DNA of 64,000 nucleotides from CBDCVO01 sp965223085. Lineage in GTDB: Bacteria > Pseudomonadota > Gammaproteobacteria > Ga0077536. Position 1 is the first letter of the stretch; every line of letters begins with the position of its first letter. Position numbers and translations under genes: made by a program. Below, piece after piece: positions 44,487 through 52,335 of the stretch. The stretch spans positions 4,340,001 through 4,404,000 of the forward strand of contig OZ244981.1 of the NCBI GenBank assembly GCA_965223085.1. Reading direction: 5' to 3'. The notes below the pieces were generated by a model that searched no databases, was not told where the DNA came from, and worked only from the letters and a program-made list of their open reading frames with translations.

Positions 44487-44500
44487 TTGACATAGATCAA
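44487..44500. promoter_or_regulatory. FNR/Anr-like half-palindrome upstream of the porin gene
   Basis: TTGACATAGATCAA matches the FNR consensus TTGAT-N4-ATCAA at nine of ten defined positions. It lies about 127 bases before the porin ATG, and about 30 bases beyond the 3' end of the TetR gene. It suggests oxygen-responsive control of the porin. Chance occurrence is possible, as no promoter elements were fixed. Confidence 0.5.
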
Positions 44501-44529
44501 GTCAACTTATCTCGAGGCCAGAAAATTGC

Positions 44530-45144
44530 TCAATGGCGAAGTCGGTGGGCACGCAAATTCTCGATCCCCGCGCTTGCTAAACGTGTCGCAAAATCAGCGT
44601 CCAGCGGTAGGTGTTGAACCAACAAGCGAAACCATATCGCTCCGTAGATCATATCGAGCGCAACGTCGACATCGATACGCGGATCAAATTCGCCGCTCGC
44701 AATACCGCGCTCGAGCAAAGTTCTCGCGGTACGACGCCGTGTGCGTAAAAACGCTTCGTTGAAGTGCTCCAAAACGTCGGCATCGCATTGACCGGCGGCA
44801 ATGATCTGCGCCACCACACGCCCCTGCGGTCCGGTCAAGACGCTCACCACACGTTTAATATGCCGCTCGATGGCCATCGCGGCAGTAGGTGCATCGTCGA
44901 ATGCGCTCTTGGGGGCGAACTCTGCTAAAAATGCATCAATGACGACGGTGCCTTTATTCGGCCACCAGCGATAGATCGTTGCTTTACCAACCCCGGCCTC
45001 ACGCGCAATTGTTTCGATAGCAAGGTTCTCCAAAGGTTGCTCTTTCAGTAATTTCGCGGTCGCTTTTAATATCGCTACGCGAGCATTTTCACAGCGCGGT
45101 CGCCCCGGGCGCCGAGGTGTCTCATCGGTTGCTAATGAAGACAT
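44530..45144 (-). CDS. TetR-family transcriptional regulator
   Basis: A 204-residue TetR/AcrR regulator. The DNA-binding helix-turn-helix is IETIAREAGVGKATIYRWWPNKGTVVIDAF (about residues 42-72), after RPRCENARVAILKATAKLL. The ligand domain is helical, with the conserved FNEAFLRTRRRTARTLLERGIASGEFDPRIDVDVALDMIYGAIWFRLL. Its divergent neighbour is the RidA-family gene and its downstream neighbour is the porin, so it may control one or both. No inverted repeat was found with confidence in the 217-base divergent region. Confidence 0.9.
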   Translation of the reverse strand: MSSLATDETPRRPGRPRCENARVAILKATAKLLKEQPLENLAIETIAREAGVGKATIYRWWPNKGTVVIDAFLAEFAPKSAFDDAPTAAMAIERHIKRVVSVLTGPQGRVVAQIIAAGQCDADVLEHFNEAFLRTRRRTARTLLERGIASGEFDPRIDVDVALDMIYGAIWFRLLVQHLPLDADFATRLASAGIENLRAHRLRH

Positions 45145-45361
45145 CAGTTATTGGTCCCGTACTAAAAGATCCGCACTGAGGCTAACAGGGCCAGATGGAT
45201 AAATAAACCCCCTCGAAAAATGCCAAGTAAACGCCGCGTATGGCGCACCACGTCGCTACGTCGTACGCTTGTCAAACGCCTGCCTGGCCGTGTCTGCCAG
45301 TTTCGGCGCCGCGCCGCCCTCTAGCGCTCGATCCATTGTCCCCACCCGGGAGGAGATGCTT

Positions 45362-45757
45362 ATGGCCATGCAAACGATAAATCCGATCAGTATCATGACG
45401 CCATTCAACAATGCCTATGTCCATGGCGTGCTCGTGCCACCGAACGCGCGCGTGCTGCACACCGCCGGGCAAATCGGCATGGCGCCGGACGGCAGTATCG
45501 CCGCCGACGCTGCCGCACAAGCAGAACAGTTATGGCTAAACTTAATGGCCATTCTTCGCGCGGCGCAGATGAGTGCACGCGATATCGTAAAGCTAACCAC
45601 CTATTTCGTGGCTGCGGATCACTACCCCGCCTATGCTGCCGCTCGCGCACGACATCTCGGCGGCCATAAACCCGCCTCGACGGCCGTGTGCGTTGCCCAA
45701 CTGCTAAAACCGGAGTGGTTGATGGAAGTAGAAATGATCGCCGCTCAAGCAAGCTGA
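45362..45757 (+). CDS. RidA/YjgF family protein
   Basis: ATG 45362 is preferred because GGGAGGAG lies about seven bases upstream; the frame is open from 45269 but that extension is unusual. The 131-residue protein shows the RidA fold: AYVHGVLVPPNARVLHTAGQIGMAPDGSIAADAAAQAEQLWLNLMAILRAAQMSARDIVKLTTYF and KPASTAVCVAQLLKPEWLMEVEMIAA. The usual Arg of the imine-deaminase active site (R-x-A in VARLP-x-x-A-x-VEIE) is not present in this form, since the stretch reads VCVAQLLKPEWLMEVE, so imine deaminase activity is doubtful; it may be another YjgF subgroup. It is divergent from the TetR gene. Confidence 0.85.
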   Translation: MAMQTINPISIMTPFNNAYVHGVLVPPNARVLHTAGQIGMAPDGSIAADAAAQAEQLWLNLMAILRAAQMSARDIVKLTTYFVAADHYPAYAAARARHLGGHKPASTAVCVAQLLKPEWLMEVEMIAAQAS

Positions 45758-45796
45758 GCGGCAGTACCGCGACGCGATTCGCGTAGCTATGTGCAG

Positions 45797-47038
45797 CTAA
45801 CGCCGCGCGTGGCTATGAATAAAATCGCGCACCCGCGGATAGATCTCGGTGCGCCACTTGGCGCCGTTAAACACGCCGTAATGCCCGACCCCGGCTTGCA
45901 CGTGATCGGTCCGCCAAGCCGAAGGGATGTTCACGCATAAGTCGTGTGCAGCTTGTGTTTGCCCGATGCCGGAAATATCGTCGCGTTCGCCCTCCACCGT
46001 CATGAGCGCAGTTTTGCGCATCGCCGCGGGCCTCACCAGGCGTCCCCCATGCCGCATCCGCCCTTCGGGCAAATCGTGTTCCTGAAACACGACTCGAATC
46101 GTTTGCAGATAATACTCAGCGGTCAAATCCATAACCGCCAAATATTCATCATAGAATTTTTTGTGCGCAGTGACCGAATCGCCATCACCGACGATGAGAT
46201 CTTGAAACAGCTTTTGGTGTGCGTTGAGGTGGCGGTCGAGATTCATTGTCATGAATCCCGTGAGCTGTAAAAAGCCCGGATAGACGCGGCGTCCCCAACC
46301 GGGATTTGGCCAGGGTACGCGCAAAATTACGTTTTGCTCGAACCACTCTATTGGTTTTGTAGTCGCCAGTATGTTCGGTTGTGTCGGGCTCCGCCGAGTA
46401 TCGATTGGCGAACCCATAAGTACCACCGAAGCCGGCTGACAGGGATCGTCTTCCGCGGCTAACAACGAGCTCGCCGCTAGCACCGCCGGTCCAGGTTGAC
46501 ACACCGCGAGCACATTCGTACGCGGACCTAAGTGACGCAAAAACGCCAAGAGGTAGTCGATGTAACTATCGAGATCAAAACCGCCCGCCGTTAAGGGAAC
46601 TTCTCGTGCATCACGCCAATCGGTGATATAAACATCATGATTTTGCAACATGGCGCGTACCGTACCGCGCAGCAACGTCGCGTAGTGACCCGACATTGGT
46701 GCGACGATCAGGGTAACCGGATCGTCGCGGTGCTGGGTGGGAAGGCGCGCTGGGTCACGCCGAAAGTGCAGCAAATCGCCAAAATCTAGCGACTTCACCA
46801 CGGTGGTCGTAACCGGTACCCGACGCCCGCTGACCAGCACTTCGTTGAGACCGAATTCGGGTTTGCCGTACTGGCGGGTGGCACGCTCGAATAGCTGCCA
46901 ACCCGCGCTGAGCGCGCGCACCGGATACGTGTAAGTCCAGGGATTCCAGGGATGCGTCCACCAAAAGTGTTGCCATTGGCCTATCGTTCTAAGGGGCGCA
47001 ACAGCGGCGTGATTGAGTTCGTAGAGTTGGTATAGCAT
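45797..47038 (-). CDS. phaZ: Intracellular poly(3-hydroxybutyrate) depolymerase
   Basis: ATG 47038 has AGGTGAGG just upstream and yields the typical beginning MLYQLYELNHAAVAPLR. The 413-residue alpha/beta hydrolase breaks down polyhydroxyalkanoate stored in granules. The nucleophile is a cysteine (VLAVCQPGPAVLA, Cys180), as in the Ralstonia PhaZ1 group, not the serine of extracellular enzymes; the Asp-His pair is probably in EGERDDISGIGQT and QAGVGHYGVFNG. A TATACT hexamer at 47084-47089 on the minus strand may be its -10. No PHA synthase gene is in the window. Confidence 0.93.
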   Translation of the reverse strand: MLYQLYELNHAAVAPLRTIGQWQHFWWTHPWNPWTYTYPVRALSAGWQLFERATRQYGKPEFGLNEVLVSGRRVPVTTTVVKSLDFGDLLHFRRDPARLPTQHRDDPVTLIVAPMSGHYATLLRGTVRAMLQNHDVYITDWRDAREVPLTAGGFDLDSYIDYLLAFLRHLGPRTNVLAVCQPGPAVLAASSLLAAEDDPCQPASVVLMGSPIDTRRSPTQPNILATTKPIEWFEQNVILRVPWPNPGWGRRVYPGFLQLTGFMTMNLDRHLNAHQKLFQDLIVGDGDSVTAHKKFYDEYLAVMDLTAEYYLQTIRVVFQEHDLPEGRMRHGGRLVRPAAMRKTALMTVEGERDDISGIGQTQAAHDLCVNIPSAWRTDHVQAGVGHYGVFNGAKWRTEIYPRVRDFIHSHARR

Positions 47039-47083
47039 GGCCTCACCTAAGCACATTATCTCGGGCATCTATATTAGAGTGCC

Positions 47084-47089
47084 AGTATA
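47084..47089 (-). promoter_or_regulatory. Possible -10 element of phaZ
   Basis: Read on the minus strand this is TATACT, five of six identical to TATAAT. It would start transcription about 38 bases before the ATG. The -35 region about 15-17 bases further upstream (TGCAAT/CTGCAA) is weak. The match may be fortuitous. Confidence 0.3.
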
Positions 47090-47310
47090 GCGTGCCATTG
47101 TGCGATTGCAGCATAGGTACGTGGCCAAAGCGAGGATTTACGTTACGAACTGTATCGTTGTCTACTCGGTACGGTATGATTTCCTATCTGATTGACTGAT
47201 CGAGAGTCGGCATTTTCAGCGCTGCGCGCATGTCGTTGGACGAAGCGCAAGCTAGCGTGTGCTTGTTCGCAACCAACTTCACGCGAATAACGCGATACCA
47301 GGAGAACATG

Positions 47311-48390
47311 ATGAAATTTAGTCTGCACGTGCAAACTCGGATCTCGGACTGGCAGATTGCCAAAGATCTAGAGGATATGGGCTACGACGCCTGTTGGTTT
47401 CCGGATACCCAGATGATGTGGTCGGATTGCTACGCAACCATGGCCTTGGCGGCAGCGAACACCTCGACAATAAAGATCGGCACGGGGGTCGCCATCACCG
47501 GTACGCGCATCGCGCCGACCACGGCCGCGGCGATTTCATCGATCAATGTGTTAGCGCCTGGACGAACCTTTATCGGCATCGGTACCGGCCACACCGCCAT
47601 GCGTGTGATGGGACAAGATCCAATGAAAGTTAAAGCCTTTCGCGAATATTTGCGCGTCCTGCGAACAATGCTCCACGACGATGTGTGTGATTACACCTAC
47701 AACGACAAAACGACCAACATCCGCTGGCAACACCATGGCGGCGGATTCCGTAATACCTGGGACCACATTCCGATCTATGTCGCCGCCAACGGGCCGTTAG
47801 CATTGCGCGCCGCGGGCGCGTATGGGGACGGCTTGATCTCGATATTCAATGAACAACCAGAAGTCATGCAAGCAAACTTGGAGCTGGTCGGTAAAGGTGC
47901 CCAAAAACTCGACCGGGCTTTACCGGACGACTATCACACGGTCGCCCTGTGCCATGCCGTGGTTTTGCGACCGGGCGAGAAACTAAGCGATCATCGCGTG
48001 ATTGAAACGGCCGGCTCTTGGGCCGTAACGGCGTTGCATTTTGTCTACGAAGTGTGGCGCTACGTCAATGACGATAGCGTGATCCCCGGATATATGCTCA
48101 ATGTGTGGGATCAATATCTCGAACGCGTTAAGGCGTTTCCTTGTGCACCAGAGGATGTGCACCAAATGCTCCACGCCGGCCATTGTAGCTACTATATGCC
48201 CGAGGAGCGCGAGCTGATCACACCGGAATTAATCAAGGGCACCTGCCTGGTCGGCGAACCAGCCGAAATCGCTGAACAACTCCGCAGCGCACATCGCGCC
48301 GGGCTCAAAGAAGCGAGCTTGCTACCACCGTTGATGCATTTACGTGAGGTGGCGCGCGATTTTGCGCATAAAGTGATCCCGTTGCTATAG
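47311..48390 (+). CDS. Luciferase-like (LLM class) flavin- or F420-dependent oxidoreductase
   Basis: ATG 47311 has AGGAG six bases upstream (ATG 47308 is just before it). The 359-residue protein starts MKFSLHVQTRISDWQIAKDLEDMGYDACWFPDTQMMWSDCYATMALAAANTSTIKIGTGV, the classical TIM-barrel entry of the bacterial luciferase/MER superfamily. GFRNTWDHIPIYVAANGPLALRAAGAYGDGLI is the cofactor-binding region. Members use FMN or coenzyme F420; which is used cannot be told here. It is divergent from phaZ and followed by a PanE-like gene after 72 bases, possibly as an operon. Confidence 0.86.
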   Translation: MKFSLHVQTRISDWQIAKDLEDMGYDACWFPDTQMMWSDCYATMALAAANTSTIKIGTGVAITGTRIAPTTAAAISSINVLAPGRTFIGIGTGHTAMRVMGQDPMKVKAFREYLRVLRTMLHDDVCDYTYNDKTTNIRWQHHGGGFRNTWDHIPIYVAANGPLALRAAGAYGDGLISIFNEQPEVMQANLELVGKGAQKLDRALPDDYHTVALCHAVVLRPGEKLSDHRVIETAGSWAVTALHFVYEVWRYVNDDSVIPGYMLNVWDQYLERVKAFPCAPEDVHQMLHAGHCSYYMPEERELITPELIKGTCLVGEPAEIAEQLRSAHRAGLKEASLLPPLMHLREVARDFAHKVIPLL

Positions 48391-48462
48391 CCTCGGCCTG
48401 GCGATAAGCGCTCCGCTTAATCCACCGTGACGGATAAAGTAGCAGCTGGTGCTTAGGGTACG

Positions 48463-49431
48463 ATGCATTTTGTCATTCTGGGTGCGGGTGCCTTAGGTTC
48501 GATCCTAGCGGCGCACTTGCACGACGCGGGACATCGCGTCCAGCTAATGGCGCGCGGACAGCGTGCTGAGTTTTTGCGTACGCGTGGCGTTACGCTGACC
48601 GGTCTTACGCGTCGCAACGCACACTGCGAAATCATCACCGATCCCGCGCTCGTCATTGGTGCCGATACCCTGATCGTTACCGTCAAGACGTATGACATGG
48701 TCGAGGCCTTGACACCGCTTCGGGATGCGGATTTCACTACAGTCTTATCCGTGCAAAACGGTGTGTTGAAAAACGTGCAACTGGGCGATGTTTTCGGCGC
48801 GCGCAAAGTACTGGGCGCGATGTCGGATTTCAGCGGCGAATTGTTATCCTCGGGTGAGGTCGAGTTTACCCGCAATATATGCCTGCACCTCGGCGAGCCC
48901 GAAACCGCAGCGAGCAGCGCGCGCGCGCAACACTTGGCCGCCACCATCGATGCGGCTGGGATCAACGCCCGTGCGGTTAGCGACATCACCAGCGTGGAAT
49001 GGTCGAAATACGTCGTGTGGGTCGCGATGATGGTGATTTCGGTATTGACACGCTTGCAAACTTGGCGCTATTTCGCGGATCCCGACAGTGCCCGCATGAT
49101 GGTAACGATCGTGCGTGAAATGGCGCACATCGCCGCGGCAAAAGAGATTAAGCTGCAAAACCTCTCACCCTTGCCGGCACGGGTGCTCCTCGACGGTAGC
49201 CTCGAGGCCGCCACCGCGACCGTTCAAGACGTTGGCGAGACGCTGCAAGCGCAAGCGCCCGAGCATCGCATGTCCAGTTTGCAAGATTTGCTGCGCCAAA
49301 GACCTTTAGAACTCGAAGAAACCGTTGGCTATGCGCTGCACTTAGCGGATACGCTCCAGATGGATATGCCCTGCACCCGGAGCTGTTATCATCTGGTACG
49401 CGCCGTGAACGCGAACTTTTGCCGCGCGTAG
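48463..49431 (+). CDS. PanE/ApbA-type ketopantoate reductase family protein
   Basis: A 322-residue NADP-binding reductase. The N-terminal dinucleotide motif is ILGAGALGSILAAHL, with RARG-like LMARGQRAEFLRTRG placing the phosphate-binding residues, and VSVQNGV near residue 100 as in the family. The C-terminal helical domain contains the catalytic lysine in SVEWSKYVVWVAMM. E. coli PanE reduces 2-dehydropantoate for pantothenate/CoA. Several bacterial paralogues act on other 2-keto acids, so the substrate is uncertain; no panB or panC is nearby. It follows the LLM gene on the same strand. Confidence 0.87.
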   Translation: MHFVILGAGALGSILAAHLHDAGHRVQLMARGQRAEFLRTRGVTLTGLTRRNAHCEIITDPALVIGADTLIVTVKTYDMVEALTPLRDADFTTVLSVQNGVLKNVQLGDVFGARKVLGAMSDFSGELLSSGEVEFTRNICLHLGEPETAASSARAQHLAATIDAAGINARAVSDITSVEWSKYVVWVAMMVISVLTRLQTWRYFADPDSARMMVTIVREMAHIAAAKEIKLQNLSPLPARVLLDGSLEAATATVQDVGETLQAQAPEHRMSSLQDLLRQRPLELEETVGYALHLADTLQMDMPCTRSCYHLVRAVNANFCRA

Positions 49432-49569
49432 CGGTCTATCGTTCCGCATCTCAACACCTCCAACTCGCCGCGGGCAAATGATTGGGGCCAAATTGCTGCT
49501 TGGCAACATTCAGCGGAAATTCACCGCTGGCCGTATATACTTCTGTAAAATCAATGGGGTAAAGTCAAC

Positions 49570-50250
49570 ATCAAAAAGTATTTTCTAGTTGGCGCCGCGT
49601 GCTTTTCAACGTGGGCTAGTACGGCTATTGGCGATGAAGTGAACAGCCCCGTGGTCGAGCAATTCGCGCCCTCGAGCAGCGATGCGTGCGTCGCGAACGT
49701 CGTTGATACACCGCTTGAAAACGCCATCGGCTCGGTCGGATTTATGCACAATTTGGCCGAACATCCCAAATCGATCCGCGCGATCGCCAAACGTCTACTG
49801 AATAATGCGGTCGACAAACAAGCCTCCCAGGCGACCCCCGTTTGCGCCACCCAATGCTCGAACGCGCACTCGGAAATACTTTACCGCGTTACCCCCACGG
49901 CGTTTCTTTCCGAGCCAGAGCAGGACCCCGTGTGCCTCGCCTTTGAAGCCGATAGCGACGAACACCCCTTAACGTTCACGCCCCAGCGGTTTAGCGATGT
50001 CGAGGAGATGAACGAATGGATCATGGAATTCTCTCAAGGCCGAGGGGATCTAGGCAAACAGCTCTATGACCAATGTTCATCGAACTGTAGCCCTCGTTAT
50101 ACGTTTACCATTACCCACGTTGCCTCTGGCCTGCTCGTCGACACGGCGGTGCAATGTGGCCTCGCGCGTGACCGCAAAGTAGACGATTACCGCATCTCGA
50201 CGGTGATCCGCACGAGCTGCCTGGCAGCGGACACTTTGGCCGCAGAATGA
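49570..50250 (+). CDS. Cys-rich exported protein with no standard start codon
   Basis: The start at 49570 is a rare ATC; the only standard start is GTG 49639, which would remove the signal peptide. The segment from 49570 encodes KKYFLVGAACFSTWASTA, a signal peptide by eye: basic end, hydrophobic core, small residues before the cleavage site. Up to the in-frame stop at 49546 no ATG, GTG or TTG exists. Either the gene uses ATC, an ATG has mutated, or a frameshift has occurred. The mature part has about nine cysteines (CVAN, CATQCSN, CLAF, CSSNC, QCGL, SCLA) and no known domain; it would suit the oxidising periplasm. It is followed by a fatty-acid-hydroxylase-type gene. Confidence 0.55.
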   Translation: MKKYFLVGAACFSTWASTAIGDEVNSPVVEQFAPSSSDACVANVVDTPLENAIGSVGFMHNLAEHPKSIRAIAKRLLNNAVDKQASQATPVCATQCSNAHSEILYRVTPTAFLSEPEQDPVCLAFEADSDEHPLTFTPQRFSDVEEMNEWIMEFSQGRGDLGKQLYDQCSSNCSPRYTFTITHVASGLLVDTAVQCGLARDRKVDDYRISTVIRTSCLAADTLAAE

Positions 50251-50291
50251 TCCTGGCTAGCCGTCGGACGTAGGCAAACGTAGCGAGCAAG

Positions 50292-51257
50292 GTGAGGGGC
50301 CAAGGCACGAGTAACCGCCGTATCGACGTTAAGCCCATATCTGCTAAAACACGCCCGGATCTGAGCTCGAATCCGGGCTCGAATCCTGCTTGGCTGCGAC
50401 TGGCGAGTATCGTCGCATGGCCAGGTTTATTGCTGTCCAGCTGCCTGATAATGGCGCTAGGCTTCAGCGCCGAGGCAACCACATGGTATTTCAATCTGTC
50501 CTATTTATGGATCGTCGCCTGGCTCGCTTTGCTCGAGCGCTTGCTGCCTTTCCGCGACGCTTGGTTGGACAACGATGGCCAGATGGCAGCGGATCTGTCT
50601 CACACCGTGTTGAACAAGGGTTTGGTGCAATTGCTGGTCGTCAGTTTTGTCGGCGCCGATCTGCTTGGCGCACGTGAGGCGACGGTATTGGGTCAGCTGG
50701 CACTACCGTGGCAAGTTTTGATCGGCCTAGTCGGCGCCGAATTTGGCCTCTATTGGATGCATAGGCTCGATCATGAATGGCCGTTTTTGTGGCGTTTTCA
50801 CGCAGTGCACCACAGCGTAAAACGTTTATGGTTTTGGAACACCGGCCGTTTCCACTTTGTCGACTCCCTCGACAGCGTTGCCGCGAGCTTGCCATTTTTA
50901 TTGCTCAGTGGAATCTCTATGGACGCCATCATTTGGGTAAGTGCGATTACGGCGTATATCGGCGTTCTCACTCACTGCAACCTGGCGACGCGTTGCGGTC
51001 CCTTGAATTACATTTTCAATACGCCCAATTTGCATCGTTGGCACCACTCTCTACAACAAGAGATCGGGAATAACAACTACGGTGAGAATCTTATGCTGTG
51101 GGATATGATTTTCGGTACGTTCTACCACCGTCCGGGAAGCAGCGTCGCAGATATCGGCATCAAAGAACACATGCCACGCAATTTCATCGCCCAACTCTAC
51201 GCGCCGTTCGTATGGCAACGCTACCAAGCAGCCCATTCTACTCCTGGCAACGCCTAA
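50292..51257 (+). CDS. Sterol desaturase / fatty acid hydroxylase superfamily membrane protein
   Basis: A 321-residue membrane protein with the histidine clusters of the family: HRLDHE, HAVHHS and LHRWHHS, plus a further H in THCNL. These bind two iron atoms for O2-dependent hydroxylation or desaturation of lipid. About four to five membrane segments surround them. The GTG at 50292 is weakly supported; codons 20-29 lie in an eight-base GC-rich inverted repeat (50353-50360 with 50371-50378). Some members (such as OlsE) hydroxylate the head group of ornithine lipids, which fits the olsF-like gene 1 kb downstream. Substrate is inferred. Confidence 0.85.
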   Translation: MRGQGTSNRRIDVKPISAKTRPDLSSNPGSNPAWLRLASIVAWPGLLLSSCLIMALGFSAEATTWYFNLSYLWIVAWLALLERLLPFRDAWLDNDGQMAADLSHTVLNKGLVQLLVVSFVGADLLGAREATVLGQLALPWQVLIGLVGAEFGLYWMHRLDHEWPFLWRFHAVHHSVKRLWFWNTGRFHFVDSLDSVAASLPFLLLSGISMDAIIWVSAITAYIGVLTHCNLATRCGPLNYIFNTPNLHRWHHSLQQEIGNNNYGENLMLWDMIFGTFYHRPGSSVADIGIKEHMPRNFIAQLYAPFVWQRYQAAHSTPGNA

Positions 51258-51271
51258 CGCATTAACTTGCT

Positions 51272-52126
51272 TTAGGGCACTACAGGATCGTTCGCTAGAC
51301 GACGTCGACGCCATCGGATCAAGCGCCATAACAAACCCATGCTGTGCCGAAACCACAGCTTACCGGGATCGATACCTGCGGCACGCGCAATCATAAAACC
51401 CGCGCTCTTTATATGTCTGGGCTGATAGAGGCCTAACGCACGCCGCCAGTAAGCGCGCGAACACAGCCGTCGATCGTAGCTTGGCGGCGCACTCGTAGCA
51501 GCGAAATTTGCGCTATAGAAGGCATAAGATAATTCATCATCATCGGTTTCTTTGACCCGCCCGAGCGCGATCTGAACTCGCCGCCACCCGCGCAGGGGTT
51601 GGCCGTCTAAATAACGTTGCAAATGCGCGTGAAAAAGGCGGTAGTGCTGCGCTTCATCTTGGGCAATAAAAACGCAAATTTGTTTCAACACCGGATCGTC
51701 GGTGGCATCGCGAATTGCCGCATAAAACGAACACGTCCCCGACTCAACGACGCAGCGTGCGACGAGCTCGCCCGCACGTGAGCCGCGTACAGATTCGGTG
51801 GCTTCTAAGGGCAAACGATAACCCGCACGAAAATTGGCGAGCGCGTGTTCAAACGAAAATTCAGGGTCGACCAATTCAGCCCAACGGCCGAGCGCATCAC
51901 CGTGTTGCCGTTCCTCGTGGCCCCATCGATCGACGGCAGCGCAAAACACGTGATCGTTGCCAAAGACATTGCGCAAATAAGTAACGTAATCGGCACTATT
52001 CGCTTCAACGAGAGCGGCTGTCTTGACCGTTTCTAGCAGCTCAGACGACACCCTGGTAGGTGTCAACCTATCCCAGGCAATATCCGACAAAGACCAATGA
52101 TCATAAGGCATTGCGGCCGCGGACAT
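51272..52126 (-). CDS. Ferritin-like di-iron protein
   Basis: A 284-residue soluble helical protein. Iron ligands of a ferritin-like four-helix bundle are seen: E in ALVEANSADY, ExxH in WGHEERQHGDAL, E in CVVESGTCSFY and ExxH in AQDEAQHYRLF. The topology recalls acyl-ACP desaturases and ferritin-like oxygenases, with a C-terminal basic tail (WRLIRWRRRRLAND). It could oxidise an acyl chain. It converges with the hydroxylase gene (14 bases apart at their 3' ends) and is divergent from the olsF-like gene, which places three lipid-type genes together. Confidence 0.75.
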   Translation of the reverse strand: MSAAAMPYDHWSLSDIAWDRLTPTRVSSELLETVKTAALVEANSADYVTYLRNVFGNDHVFCAAVDRWGHEERQHGDALGRWAELVDPEFSFEHALANFRAGYRLPLEATESVRGSRAGELVARCVVESGTCSFYAAIRDATDDPVLKQICVFIAQDEAQHYRLFHAHLQRYLDGQPLRGWRRVQIALGRVKETDDDELSYAFYSANFAATSAPPSYDRRLCSRAYWRRALGLYQPRHIKSAGFMIARAAGIDPGKLWFRHSMGLLWRLIRWRRRRLANDPVVP

Positions 52127-52335
52127 GTTTTAGGTTCCTCCTGCTTAACTAAGCACCAATCGTTCAGCTTGCTTTCATGCATTCGCCGCGCAAGCCATGT
52201 ATATTGTGTCGCATTGAATCATGCGCGCCTATATGCAGCGTCTGCCCCGAATCTTTTCGAACTACATCGATATAAGCTCGATTGCAGCAGGGTTCGGTCC
52301 CCAGCTCGCCACCGAGCGTTACTCCGGTAACCACC

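Noticed and set aside
45772..45799. Short hairpins between the RidA gene and phaZ
   Set aside because: Five-base stems without T-runs; below what can be claimed as a terminator.
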